A DNA stretch of 64,000 nt, from assembly GCA_036785325.1 (NCBI GenBank), contig JAXIVH010000084.1, forward strand, positions 496,001 through 560,000. The letters run 5' to 3'. Origin of the DNA: Urophycis tenuis. Lineage: Eukaryota; Chordata; Actinopteri; Gadiformes; Phycidae. Both the position numbers and the translations under genes were made by a program. Below, in pieces: positions 19,898-30,985 of the stretch. How positions within the stretch are numbered: position 1 is the first letter of the stretch; each line of letters opens with the position of its first letter. A model generated the notes under the pieces. It ran no database searches and was not told where the DNA came from. It worked only from the letters and a program-made list of their open reading frames with translations.

Positions 19898-20877
19898 CTG
19901 TAGTGGGAAAATTCAACTAAATTCAACACTCTAACTTCAAAACTAAAAAAAAAAAACTTTTTGGGTACATACAGTACATACATACTGCATGCATACATAC
20001 ATACATACATACATTTTAGGGGGTACACAGGAGATACGGCCCCATCAATATTTAGAACACATGCATTTGTCCCCCCAAATAAAAACATAAAAGAAGTAGC
20101 CAGCTTTTATTTAGAAAAAAAAAACACTATGACGTCGTTATAACCTACCTTTACAAAAACAATTATACAATGTCATACAAACAGTCATACAATTCCCCAA
20201 AGAAGAGACACAAAAGAGGACAGAAGAGTAAATCCTGGGTTCTTATGGTTAGTGTTGGGGGTTCTTATGGCTATGGTTAGGGTTTGGGGTTCTTACATTT
20301 CAGGGGGTACACAGGGGATACGACCCCATCAATATTTAGAACACATACATTTGTCCCCCTAAGTAAAAACAAAAGGAGCAACTTTTATTTTGAAAAAAAC
20401 GCTATAACGTCATTATAACTTACCTTTTCCTACTGCACTAGGCCTATTTTTATTTACAAAAACACTCACACAATTCCCCAAAGACACACAAAGGAGGACA
20501 GAAGAGTAAATCATGTCTATATTTGTGGTTACAGGGATCACATTATGAGAAATGGTGATCTACGGGAAAATAAACATTTGAAAGACATTTTGAATATCAA
20601 ATGCCTGAGAGTCGATATTGAATTGTAAGTTGTATATTGTATGTATTCTATATGTATTCTGTATTAAGGCTTTAGTGTGTTTATTTTGTATTTTTTAAAC
20701 CACGTGCACATGTAAACCACGTGCTTCGTTATGACGTCCGAGGAGTGACGCGGGCAAGCTCGATTAGCGTCTCTGACCTGACGTCATAATGAAGCCCGGC
20801 AGCAAATTTCTGAAAAGTACCGTTGCTAATAATATGATCTCAAAGCAATAACACGAACAGTAAAATACAATACTCAC

Positions 20878-20943
20878 AGGATCCAGACAAATCTCGTTTT
20901 TGTTTTTCCACATTTTCGCAAAAGTAATGTTGTTACCTGTCAT
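20878..20943 (-). CDS. Exon 1 (coding part) of unrecognised gene, copy G2
   Basis: 22 codons from the ATG at 20943, reading MTGNNITFAKMW then KNKNEICLDP, with donor CCT|GTGAGT. It differs from copy G1 by Lys5 to Asn. The TATA box (21007-21002) and two CCAAT boxes (21041-21045 inverted, 21083-21087) lie upstream. This is the only copy whose three exons are all inside the window and free of stops. Confidence 0.6.
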
Positions 20944-20969
20944 ACACAAATCACTTCACACTTCTTCAC

Positions 20970-21090
20970 GTTATCATCAAGACAAAATGACGGTCCCGGG
21001 TTTTATACTGACCTCTGGTGGCGTCCTTGGTTACGAGCAACCAATCAGTGTTTACTGTTTGGCGTCAATATAATCATTACTGATTGGCTG
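20970..21090 (-). promoter_or_regulatory. TATA/CCAAT promoter of copy G2
   Basis: Same motif set and spacing as at 2118-2232, with TATAAAACCCGGG intact. Confidence 0.5.
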
Positions 21091-21298
21091 ATCGGCTGCC
21101 GGGGGATGTTAGCTTGAATATATGGTAATTATGCTACGATGTTACGATATGGTAAGATCTATATATATGAGATCGTGTATATATTGATATATCTATATAT
21201 AGAGACATAGTTTAGTAAATAATTGTATTACTTTATTTTTATTTCCACATACCCGCGACACATGTTGAAAAGTTTCAAATAAATTGTCTCTCTCTCAG

Positions 21299-21301
<3 letters not shown>

Positions 21302-21339
<38 letters not shown>
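21302..21339. repeat. (CA)n microsatellite, unit 2
   Basis: About 19 CA repeats at the locus that has 38 in unit 1. Confidence 0.95.
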
Positions 21340-21341
<2 letters not shown>

Positions 21342-22765
21342 TCAGGGGCTGGCAGTACTGCATCGGATCACATACAATGTGAAGCAACACATGATATATA
21401 TACACTAATATCAACTACTAACGGCAGTGTGTAATACGTGTTGGAGTCTCCAATGCATTTGTTTTTTCAGCAGAAGCTTTTTTTCTGAAACCAACGCGGC
21501 TGACAAAGCATAAAATTAATATTGGAGCAGCTTCTTGGAGGCTACAACTAAGTATGCCTCATACACAATCCAATTTCCAAAATATCCCCCCATACATTTT
21601 GAATAGTTTACTTTTTAACATTTTGACGAGCCACCCGAACACGAACGTAGGCAGACTGATTTTCTGATGTAGGCCTATTGTTCACTCTTGAGGTGTTCGG
21701 ATTGTTGTGATGTGTTACAGCAGAGTTACTGGTACAGCTAGTAGTATGGACTGTTAACAATTATTATTACATCTTACAGCTGCCACTTATTTTGTTTTTA
21801 GTCATGTCATGCGGGGACCAAGCCGAGAAGGACACAAGCTAGCTACTTTGTTGAAATCAAATTATATTCCTCAAAAGAAAGAGGTAAGCTTTTTTAAGTC
21901 ACATAACAATTGTCCTTCATACAGTTTGTTTAATGAGGAAGTTGTTGTGGAAATTTCCTCAGCTGCTGGTGAAGAATGAAATGGAGACTTCTGCCGGCCG
22001 ACAAGGTTTTATTTTCTTTGCAAAGAAAAGGTCAATCAACACGCGAGCGGTGAAAGATGAAGAAAGCCCCCGAGCATGGGGATACCTAAACATTTATACC
22101 TGAGGAACACCCCCTAGAGAATGCTTTACATCCATGTGTCTGCTGCAGGAGCCGGCCCCCCAGGGAGGGTTTTCACACCCTTTGCCCACTGCAGGTATCC
22201 CGCGCTGACCCCCCGTGGATGTGCTTTACACCTATAGGGTATCCTGCAGGACTTTGTATTTAGGTGCAAAGTTAAGTGTAAACATCACACAAAACAATTT
22301 GGTACCTTATGTTAGGAAGGGGAAAGGTTGGGCGTCGCAAATGGTTAAGACAAATAAATTGAAATTGCCATTACAAAGTGAATCAATAAACTCAACTCAA
22401 CTCAACTTGCTCTTTATTGTCGTTGCACAAGAAACACAATAACACATAGTGATTTTTGGCAGCGAAATGTCGTTGCTATGGCTTCCGGCAGACACAGAGA
22501 TAAGCAGATGTATAAATAGATCTATAAAAATATAAAACTATGATCAATGTTATATATTAATAAAGTGCAAGGGAACTGGATACTAATGAAAGATAATACT
22601 AAAAAAGTGTCAGTGTAGGCATGAAAAAAAGTATTGTGAACATTTTAGCAGCATGGTGGAGATTATTACACACATCGGTAAGGAAGTATTTCACTGAAAG
22701 TATTGCACTGAAATGGGTGGGGGGGTTATTTTGCATTGAGCAGTCTGATGGCTAGGGGGAAGAAA
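21340..22765. other. Low-information interval, counterpart of 2526-4185
   Basis: Same content as unit 1 without the 203 bp local duplication. The exon-like splice pair is kept, except that TTTTCAG has become TTTTTAG at its first acceptor. Confidence 0.5.
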
Positions 22766-22785
22766 CTTTTGCTGAATCCCTCATC

Positions 22786-25087
22786 ATTACAGAGGAAAGT
22801 AAATTTACAAGATTTGACAAGACTTTCAATCCACAACAACATTTTATGGAGCTTGCAGATGGCACCAGGGAGAATAACATGGCTCTCAAGCGAGGAGATG
22901 CAGACGTGATGCTACAGGACCAAAAGGGGAGAAACGTCATGGTAACACTGAAGAGGGCCCTGCAGCCGCGGCCTACTGGTTAGGGCTTCGATTTGTAACC
23001 GGAGGGTGGCCGCTTCTTCTTCTTCTTCTTCTATCCTCAGAGCATCCTCTCCATAGAGGCAGTAACAACTGATGGGGCCAAAGTGGTTTTCCAAAAAGGG
23101 AAGAGTGAACTGACAACCAAAGATGGGACTGTCTTCCGCATTGAGAAACTGGAAAGACTGTACTGCATTGAAACGGTAAATAACAATGAAAAATGGGTTG
23201 ATTACTCAGCCAATGACATAATGTTGAAGGACAAAGTGAATTTAACGTGTGATGCCAAAACATGGCATGAAATACTGGGACATTGTAACATTGATGATGT
23301 GATGAAACTATCTGATGTTGTATTAGGCATGAAAGTCACGGAGGAAACTAAGATTGACTGTAATGTTTGCACTGAGGGAAAATTTACCAACAGTAGAAGT
23401 AGGAAGGCTGATGCAAAAGCTTGTGTGCCCCTTGAGTTAGTACATACTGACTTAGCAGGTCCAATAGAGCCACCTGGTCAAGATGGGCATAAATATGCCA
23501 TCTCATTCACAGATGATTTTTCGGGGGCAGTGGCTGTTTACTTCCTTAAAAATAAGAGTGATGCAACATTGGCCGCAAAGAAGTTTCTGGCAGACAGTGC
23601 ACCTTATGGTAGTGTCAAATGTATCAGATCAGATAATGGTACAGAGTAAACAGGTGAGGCTTTTCAGGCCCTTTTAAGAGAAAAAGGTATCAGACACGAG
23701 ACATCATCCCCTATACTCTTCACATCAGAACGGAACAGCTGAAAGACAGTGGAGGACCTTGTTTGAAATGGGGAGATGCATGTTAATAGAAAAGGGGTTA
23801 CCGAAAGCGTTGTGGCCTTATGCTATTCAAAGTGCAGCCCATATCCGTAACAGATGTTACAATGAGAGAACTAAAAACACCCCATACTTTATACTAACAG
23901 GAAGAAAGCCAGACCTATCAAAAATCAAAAACTGATCAATATGAACCAGAGATCAACAGCTTCAGAGACCGAAGGTCAGAAATTGAAAAGAGTGGCTCTG
24001 AATTGCTACAGAAAGAAGATAGCAAAGAGAAATCTAAATCTAAATCCAATCTAAATCAAATCTTAAATAAGAATGAAAATGTACAAAATAATGAAACTAC
24101 AGATGAGGAAGTTGTTCTGGGTGAAAACAAAAACAGCTTAGGTTCAGAACCTAGTTATGACCAAAACCCCCTCTACCCAAGAAGAGAAAGAAAAGCTCCA
24201 AAATACCAAGAGGATAAAGATGTAACCCATGCTAGTGTTGATTATTGTTTCAGGGCAGTGTACGGACTCCCCCAAACCTATAGAGAAGCTCAGATGTCAC
24301 TGGAGGCACCAGCATGGCAACAAGCCACGAAGGAAGAAATTGACTCACTTAAAGAAAACAAAACCTTTGAACTGACTACATTACCTGAATGGGTACCGGA
24401 ATGGGTCTATGCCTTAAAGAAAAACACAGAAAAGGGAAATGTTTTCAAAGCTATGTATGTTGCTAAAGGCTACAACCAGACAGAGGGAATAGACTATAAT
24501 GAAACATTTGCCCCAACAGCAAACATTTGTTCAGTGCGAGCCCTTATGCAAATTGCTGTTCAGAATTATCTCATTGTACATCAAATGGATGTGAAAACAG
24601 CATACTTACATGCTCCAATAGAGGAAGAGATTTACTTAGAACAACCTGAGGGTTTTGAAAACACATCAGAAACACATCATGTAAGTTAAAGAAATCCCTT
24701 TATGGTCTGAAACAATCTGGAAGGAATTGGTACAAACTTCTGAATGATCACCTAGAACAAGACGACTTTGAGAGGAACCTATCTGACCACTGTGTGTACA
24801 AGAAACAGATAGGAAGTGAGACAATCATTATGATCATATGGGAAGATGATTTAATCATTACAGCCAGCAATAGTGTCCTACTCAACTGCTTCAAAAACAC
24901 TATGAGATCACAATTCAACATGAAGGATCTGATCAAAACATGAAGGATTTGATCAAAAGAAAGACAAAATTACGATGAACCAAAAACAATACATACTAAA
25001 AATGCTTGAAAGAAATCGTAACAGAATGGTTCAGCCTCCACAAGCATTGCTCCTGTTGGATGTTTTCTCACATAGACCAGGTGAGGC
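22786..25087 (+). pseudogene. Ty1/copia-like pol relic, unit 2
   Basis: Same element as at 4215-7085 without the MITE and G run. The longest open pieces are 23083-23649 (pre-integrase zinc region WHEILGHC/CNVC and integrase with HTDLAGP, TDDFSG, SDNGTE, then stop) and 24003-24689 (linker and first half of reverse transcriptase with AKGYNQ, MDVKTAYLHAP, EQPEGFE). The active-site region at 24830 reads WEDDLIITAS where unit 1 has WVDDLIITAS, and one base was lost at ACATCATGTAAG. Not functional. Confidence 0.85.
22969..23032 (+). mobile_element. SINE stub, unit 2
   Basis: Same internally deleted SINE as 4421-4485. Confidence 0.7.
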
Positions 25088-25671
25088 CCTTCGTGTTGGT
25101 GTGATAAAGATATTTATATATCAACATTGATTTGACTTGAAATTAAAGGGAATTTGATTGATGATGTTCACAAAGAGTAAAATAAGGATTACAATTTACA
25201 TCTCTGAGATGGATATGTAGATGCTGGGGACAACAAAGAGCTCTGTACATCATCATTGAGTAAATGTGAATGGAACGATATTTGTTTTATTGATGTCAAC
25301 GTTCTCGAAACGGCACTATAAATTGTTAAATAGAATAAGCATTTAATGGGCCCTATCATAGTTTAAAACATATGGATGGCAACACTTCAGTAGGTGTCAC
25401 TGGGTACGGTATGTAATGGTATTCAAGGATAAAATGTTGATTTCAGTCAGTGACCTTTTATATTTGGCTGTAGTGTTGTGTTGGATGTGACTGAGTACTT
25501 GTAGTGTATGGTTAGCTGTTCACACTATACGTAAAGGAGATGTTTGTTTGTTTGTTTGAGATGTATGTTTGCCTTGAGGTTGGTTGCAAGCAACTTACGT
25601 TTATGGTGTTACGAGGTCAGAGGTGCAAAGAAGCCAGTTGTTTGACAATAGCTTTGGCCACAGGAGGTACC
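25088..25671. other. Interval present in units 2 and 3, absent from unit 1
   Basis: AT-rich, no gene. It begins shortly before TGTTGGTGTGATAAAG, and TGTTGG is a common start of copia LTRs, so part of it may be the decayed 3' LTR of the copia relic. That is only a suggestion, as no second LTR copy is available for comparison. Confidence 0.35.
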
Positions 25672-26027
25672 TGTCACGCCAACTCCTCCCCCTCTACCTC
25701 GATCGGCGTCACCGGTCCCGGCACTACAACCCCCAGAATCCCCGGCGGCCATTAGCAGGCAGGTGCCTGCTAGTGTCTAATTCCCAATGTGTCTCACCTG
25801 TGTCTTGTTTGTTTCCCTTCATAACCTTGTGTGTCCGTCTCCCCATTGTGAGTTGTTGTGTATTTGTATTGAGTACATGGATGTACTTTGACTTTGGTTA
25901 TTTGATAGACGCACACACCTCGCTGTGGGCGCCTGTACCGGTTTCGTCCGGCAGTTAAATAAACTCTGTTCCACCGTTTACGTTGCTTGGTCTCGCGCTT
26001 GTCTCCGCTCAACCCCGTAGTGTCACA
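25672..26027 (+). mobile_element. Ty3/gypsy-type LTR, unit 2
   Basis: 356 bp starting TGTCACGCCAACTCC and ending CCGTAGTGTCACA, with AATAAACTC near 25966 as the likely polyA site. It is followed by a gag-like start at 26044. The sequence is unrelated to the LTR at 7106-7475, so two gypsy subfamilies meet in this locus. Confidence 0.7.
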
Positions 26028-26043
26028 GAACAACTCACCACCT

Positions 26044-26560
26044 ATGGAGACAGCGGACCAGGCAGCGGAGGAGCCCACGCTTGCCTCCGTGCTCAATCGG
26101 CTCGCTACCGACGACGTATTGGAGCAGCGGATCACGAGCACGGAGGCACTGCTCCGTGAGCTTCTCCGGCGCTTGCCGGCGACGAGTGGCGCCGCCTCCG
26201 ACGCCGCGAGTGGAGGAGTCCCAGCAGAGAGGGATCCATACTGGGGCACCCGTTTGGCACTGGGGGGACCTCGGTCAGCCAGACGGGCCACCAAGCCTCA
26301 GAACGGGCCAGCTGAGGCCAACCCGTTCTGTGGAACCCGTTTGGCACTGGGGGGACCTCGGTCAGCCAGACGGGCCACCAAGCCTCAGAACGGGCCAGCT
26401 GAGGCAAACCCGTCCTGTGGAACCCGTTTGGCACTGGGGGGACCTCGGTCAGCCAGACGGGCCACCAAGCCTCAGAACGGGCCAGCTGAGGCCAACCCGT
26501 TCTGTTTAACCCGTTTGGCACTGGGGGGACCTCGGTCAGCCAGACGGGCCACCAAGCCTG
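26044..26560 (+). pseudogene. Gypsy gag 5' fragment fused to 87 bp repeats, unit 2
   Basis: The ATG at 26044 opens METADQAAEEPTLASVLNRL and runs on as a helical, Leu/Arg-rich N-terminus typical of fish gypsy Gag (about 59 codons). At CCCAGCAGAGAGGG it passes into four copies of the 87 bp ARRATKPQNGP repeat. No capsid major-homology region or zinc knuckle follows. Confidence 0.55.
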
Positions 26561-26564
26561 TATT

Positions 26565-26925
26565 CCCCGCTGGGCCGCAGCGGCCTCCTGTCTCCGCCGC
26601 TGGGCCGCAGCGTCCTCCTGTCTCCGCCGCTGGGCCGCAGCGCCCTTCTGTCGTCGCCGCTGGGCCGCAGCGTCCTCCTGTCTCCGCCGCTGGGCCGCAG
26701 CGTCCTCCTGTCTCCGCCGCTGGGCCGCAGCGCCCTCCTGTCGTCGCCGCTTGGCCGCAGCGTCCTCCTGTCTCCGCCGCTGGGCCGCAGCGCCCTCCTG
26801 TCGTCGCCGCTGGGCCGCAGCGTCCTCCTGTCTCCGCCGCTGGGCCGCAGCGTCCTCCTGTCTCCGCCGCTGGGCCGCAGCGCCCTCCTGTCGTTGCCGC
26901 TTGGCCGCAGCTGTCTCCAGTTGGG
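26565..26925 (+). repeat. 30 bp proline-coding minisatellite, unit 2
   Basis: About 12 copies of a 30 bp unit CTCCGCCGCTGGGCCGCAGC plus GTCCTCCTGT (AAGPQRPPVS in the plus frame; AAAQRRRQED on the minus). GTCGTC and CTTGG variants alternate, which shows a two-unit higher order. Confidence 0.85.
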
Positions 26926-27235
26926 GAGGTCTGTCAAGGAGTTGTGGAGGGGTTGGACCCAAGTGCAGAGAGGCGAGGCAGGCAGGAATACTTTTGCTCT
27001 TTTAATTAGTGTTGGGACGTGGGGTGCCAATGCTTTGGAGCGTGGGTCGAGTAATTCAGGAAGTGTTAAGTGGAGCGCGTATCGCGTTATGTACCATTTG
27101 GGGGCGGTGACGTCATTGATGACAAACGAAGCTTCGTCGGATGCTCGAAATTTGGGCGGGATTCACAAACGCATAAAGCTTCAACTGAGCCACCTGCCTC
27201 ACTGGCACATTTGTTGTCTTGGTGTGAGTTTCGGT

Positions 27236-27450
27236 GAGTTTCAGAGTGAGTTTCAGAGTGAGTGTCAGTGAGTATCAGTGTGAGTGTCAGTGTGAGTCAT
27301 AGTTAGTTTCAGTGTGAGTTATAGTTAGTTTCAGTGTGAGTTATAGTTAGTTTCAGAGTGAGTTATAGTTAGTTTCAGTGTGAGTTATAGTTAGTTTCAG
27401 TGTGAGTTATAGTTAGTTTCAGTGTGAGTTATAGTTAGTTTCAGTGAGTG
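27236..27450. repeat. 22 bp minisatellite in hAT 5' region
   Basis: Repeats of AGTGTGAGTTATAGTTAGTT plus TC, about seven full copies, preceded by shorter GAGTTTCAGAGT and GAGTGTCAGTGT units. The promoter of the transposase gene should lie here or just upstream. Confidence 0.85.
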
Positions 27451-27464
27451 TGAGGTCAGTTTTC

Positions 27465-27533
27465 ATGGAGCCTGCTAGAAAACGAAAACATTCCCCAGTT
27501 TGGGAACACTTTGACCTTATTTCTGCTAATAAG
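27465..27533 (+). CDS. hAT transposase exon 1
   Basis: 23 codons, MEPARKRKHSPVWEHFDLIS, ending at donor AAG|GTATGTG. W-x-HF is the start of a BED zinc finger, the DNA-binding domain of ZBED/hAT transposases. Five further exons follow, with consistent GT-AG borders and phases. Confidence 0.8.
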
Positions 27534-27690
27534 GTATGTGTTCACTCATTTACTCTTTAATAAAAATACAATTATACCTTGTTTTGGATAAAATAGGCTA
27601 CCATAATAATCAAGAGTAAATGAGTGAACACATACCTTATTAGCAGAAATAAGGTCAGTGTCCAAAACAAGGTATTATTGTATTTTTATT
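27511..27690. repeat. Inverted duplication across exon 1/intron 1 of hAT gene
   Basis: Segment A (27511-27557, containing the exon 1 end and donor) reappears inverted at about 27609-27654. Segment B (27558-27589, AATAAAAATACAATTATACC) reappears inverted at about 27660-27690. The order A'-B' is not what a single palindrome gives. Arms can pair in RNA and mask the exon 1 donor. Confidence 0.7.
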
Positions 27691-27792
27691 AGTCGTTACA
27701 TATTTAGTCATACATGTTTTTTTGTGTGTGATTCAATATACTAGCCTATCATTCTTCACCATATTTTGATATATATTTTATTTAATTCCAAG

Positions 27793-27910
27793 GTCAAGTG
27801 TTTGTTGTGTGCCAAGGAGTTGGGATACAACAACAACACCTCATCTATTCTGAGGCATTTTCGTGCCTTCCATACAGATACCCAGGCAAAGGAAGGTGCA
27901 CCCAGCCAAG
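27793..27910 (+). CDS. hAT transposase exon 2 (BED finger)
   Basis: Reads VKCLLCAKELGYNNNTSSIL then RHFRAFH. The C-x2-C and H-x4-H ligands complete the BED finger begun in exon 1. Ends phase 1 at CAAG|GTGAGT. Confidence 0.85.
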
Positions 27911-28041
27911 GTGAGTCCAATTTAAATCCTACTATAGTAACATACTCTTCCATTGTTACCATATTTGTTTACCAACCACAATGGTAATGAAATGAACAGA
28001 ACTGATACAGCATTCACAAAGCTTCTGTTGTTTTCTTCCAG

Positions 28042-28181
28042 TGACCAGGGAGAAGGAGCTGGATGAGGCCTTGGTATCTATGATTGTGGGAGACACACAG
28101 CCTTTCAGCATTGTGGAGGATCAAGGATTTAGGGAGTTTGTGGGAGAATTGGATCCAACCTATGTGATCCCAACAAGGAAG
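28042..28181 (+). CDS. hAT transposase exon 3
   Basis: Completes a Val codon with exon 2 and reads VTREKELDEALVSMIVGDTQ, PFSIVEDQGFREFVGELDP, YVIPTRK. This is the conserved region before the catalytic core in ZBED-like proteins (I-V-x-D-x-PFSIVED-GFR). Ends phase 0 at GGAAG|GTGTGT. Confidence 0.85.
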
Positions 28182-28252
28182 GTGTGTTTGGTAAAGTATG
28201 AAGGTAGTTTTACATATAAAAAACTAACCGCTGTTTTCGTCTTTTCAATTAG

Positions 28253-28695
28253 GCTGTGAAGGCTATGGTCAAGGCCAAGTACGAGGAGGAAAAGCAGAAG
28301 GCCAAACTGCAGTGACATCTGACATGTGGACATCCATTAACATGGATGCCTACCTGGCTTTATCATGCCATTACATTGATGAGAACACATGTCTCAAGTC
28401 AACAGTACTGGTAGTGTACTTCCCCGAGAAACACACTGCTGTGAATTTGGCAAGCGTGAAAACCTCACTTATAGAGGAATGGGGGATACTCTCAAAGGTC
28501 ACATGTCTGGTCACTGATGGCGCAGCCAACATAATCGCTTGTGGCAAGGCGCTGAGGCTGCGCCATGCCATCTGTGTGGCCCACACTTTAAATCTCATCG
28601 TCAAGAAGTCTCTTGATTTGACCCCTGTGCTGTCTGCTATTCGCACAAAGGCAAGGAGGCTGGTGGGATATTTCCGGAGCAGCACAACGGCCAAA
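28253..28695 (+). pseudogene. hAT transposase exon 4, frameshifted
   Basis: Starts AVKAMVKAKYEEEKQKAKLQ and hits TGA at 28313. The conserved TSDMWTSINMDAYLALSCHY block, which carries the first catalytic Asp region of hAT enzymes, continues in another frame from 28312 on, followed by CLVTDGAANI and CVAHTLNLIV (the second catalytic Asp and the C/H block). A small deletion at 28312 is the simplest reason. Donor AAA|GTAAGT. Confidence 0.8.
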
Positions 28696-28789
28696 GTAAG
28701 TTCACTGACATTATTTTCATATGTTAATGTATTATTTGTTTGTTATTGCTCCATTTTTCACAATAACTATCATTTTTGTGATTTTAAAG

Positions 28790-29384
28790 GAGAAACTTGC
28801 ACTAATTCAGGAGCAAATGGGGAAGCCTAAGCTAAAGCTCATCCAGGAGGTGGAAACAAGGTGGAACAGCACATTCCAAATGCTCCAGACACTGGTTGAG
28901 CAAAGGGAGCCTGTGGGGGCAGCTTTGGGTGGCTTGGTGTGTGACATCCCTGCGTTGACATCTGAGGAATACACCAATGTCATTGGGTGTCTGGCCATCC
29001 TGTCTCCATTCCACGAAGCCACTGTGGAGCTTTCTGAAGAGAGAAGAGTGTCTGGCTCAAAGGTCATTCCACTGCTAAAAATGATAGAGAAGATGCTCCA
29101 GGAGGAGACAATGAGGAGCAGTTATCCACTGGCTAGAGAGCTGAGAGAGCACCTCATCAAGCTGCTCAGGGAAAAGTTACACACTCTACAGAGCTCCAGC
29201 ATTGCCTCACTTCCTACATTACTTGATCCGAGATTCAAAACAATAGGTTTCTTTAGTCCCTCAAAGGCTGATGAAGCAGTACGACGACTCACATCTGAGT
29301 GTGCCAATGGCATAAGGGAAACCAGCCATCAACAACCATCTGCAGAGGCTTCAACATCAACTTCTAATGTAGTTGAAAGACCTG
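28790..29384 (+). CDS. hAT transposase exon 5
   Basis: About 198 codons beginning EKLALIQEQMGKPKLKLIQE. Contains VETRWNSTFQML (the hAT RW motif), the helical insertion region, and LPTLLDPRFKTIGFF, a hallmark of ZBED-like transposases. Open throughout. Ends phase 1 at CCTG|GTAATA. Confidence 0.85.
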
Positions 29385-29464
29385 GTAATATATTTTTCTC
29401 CTTTAGTTAAGTCAATTTTGATGAGTTATGACCCTCACTTACATTATCTGTTTATGCTTCTCAG

Positions 29465-29796
29465 GAAACAAGCTGTGGAGTCATCTAGACGCCACAGTGA
29501 TGGCATCAAGAACGAAGCACAATGTTACGGCTGATGCCACAGTGGAAGTTCAGCGCTATCTGTCGGAGCCAAATATTGGGAGGACAGATGACCCACTGAT
29601 TTATTGGGAGAGGCAGAAGTGCATTTACCCTAACTTGTACAAGCTGGCAATTATGTACTTGTGCACCCCAGCCTCATCTGTCCCTTGCGAGAGATTGTTC
29701 TCAAAAGCAGGAGAAGTAATTTAAAAAAAAGAAAAAAGGAATCGTCTTAATCCAAGCACAGTAGAACAAATATTGTTCTTAAATAAAAACCGATAA
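29465..29796 (+). pseudogene. hAT transposase exon 6, one in-frame stop
   Basis: Starts GNKLWSHLDATVMASR. Carries the hAT dimerisation region: WERQKCIYPNLYKLAIMYL, then CTPASSVPCERLFSKAGEVI. A TAA follows at 29722, after which the same frame continues KKEKRNRLNPSTVEQILFL to a natural stop at 29794. The stop removes only the last ~23 residues. Confidence 0.85.
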
Positions 29797-30524
29797 AGAA
29801 TCCATCAGTTGCACAAGCACATCTTCAATGTTCACAAGCACAATCATCTTCAAATCCTCTTCATCCATAAGCACCACAGTCTTCCTTGTTAACACAGTAG
29901 CACTTTAAAACAACAATTGTCCTGGCAATGTCATGTTTGTTATGTCTTATCCAACATTGATGACAATTACATATTGAAACACTGTTTACATAATTCCACT
30001 TATTTTCATGTTACACATGAGTACACACGCAAATATACATTTTATTTATTTGGATCAATACATGAACCATAAATGCAATATATATGAAGGTGAATGTAAT
30101 TCTCATTCATAGCATGAATTACGCCTGTAGCACATTTTGACCAGCAGGGGGTTTGTGTGCACATGAAGCGTCGAGAAATGAACCTATTTGCGAACCACTT
30201 GGCTGGAAAGCTTCAAAGTCTTAAAAAGCTTCATCTGCCCATCACTACTTTTAATTGCAAACTAAAGCAAAGATACAGGAACAGACAGATGACAACTCAC
30301 ATGAACGGTGACGACACCAAACAACGACAAGACTCGGACAGAAGACAGGACTTAAATACACAGACTAATTACCAACCCAAGACAGGTGAGGGAACAAGAC
30401 ACAGGTGAACACAATGGGGCAATCAACCAGGAGGGAATCAGGACAAAGGGGAAACACAGAGCAAACCATGACAAGGGGAAACAGAGCAAACCAATGAAAA
30501 CAAACAACAACACAGATCATGACA

Positions 30525-30985
30525 CGTGTAGAACATTGTAAATCAACATTGTAAATAAAAATCATTGTGTATAGTTTTTAAATGTTTCCCTTTTTTATAT
30601 GCCTGAACATTTTATATGCCTGAAAGTTGCCTTATAGAGTAAATACTTCTGGAGCCAAAAAACTGCAGAGCCACCTTTTGTCTCATAATACTATTGTCTA
30701 GCACATGTGGATTACCTTTGGATGTGCGCACCACCCCTCTTCCTAAGATCCCTTTTTTTATATAACAGATGTTTGCACCACCTCTCTTTCAGTCGTTCAA
30801 TAATACACACTTTTTGGTTAGAAAAATATTTATTTTGGATATTGAAAAAAATGCAAATGACAGTGCTTCATTGTTTGTTGTTTTGCTTTACGGCTATTGT
30901 GTAGCATCTTCTTGATGGTTCGCTGGATTAAGGTGTCTTTGTGACACTTGTATCCGCACAAGTTTAGATGTGGGTGGTGGCTGTA
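30525..30985. other. No gene seen
   Basis: Counterpart of 8430-8885, AT-rich, with short chance frames only. Confidence 0.6.

Larger units (their letters stand above)
27007..30247 (+). mobile_element. hAT transposon (ZBED-type), unit 2
   Basis: 3,241 bp with 10 bp terminal inverted repeats TAGTGTTGGG / CCCATCACTA (one mismatch) and a perfect 8 bp target duplication CTTTTAAT (26999-27006 and 30248-30255). Unit 1 carries the empty site. It contains a 6-exon BED/hAT transposase gene, a 22 bp minisatellite in the 5' subterminal region and an inverted rearrangement in intron 1. The insertion post-dates the split of units 1 and 2. Confidence 0.92.
26930..30524 (-). mobile_element. Inverted gypsy-type LTR, unit 2, split by hAT insertion
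   Basis: Counterpart of 8084-8429: 26930-27006 on the left and 30248-30524 on the right of the hAT transposon. Removing the transposon and one copy of CTTTTAAT restores the unit 1 arrangement. Confidence 0.75.

Noticed and set aside
25540..25958. Overlapping plus-strand ORFs at the gypsy LTR
   Set aside because: They run across the LTR boundary and show no domain; LTR ends explain the conservation.
27465..29796. Host ZBED gene
   Set aside because: The gene lies inside 8 bp target duplications and matching terminal repeats, and is missing from unit 1, so it is a transposon gene.
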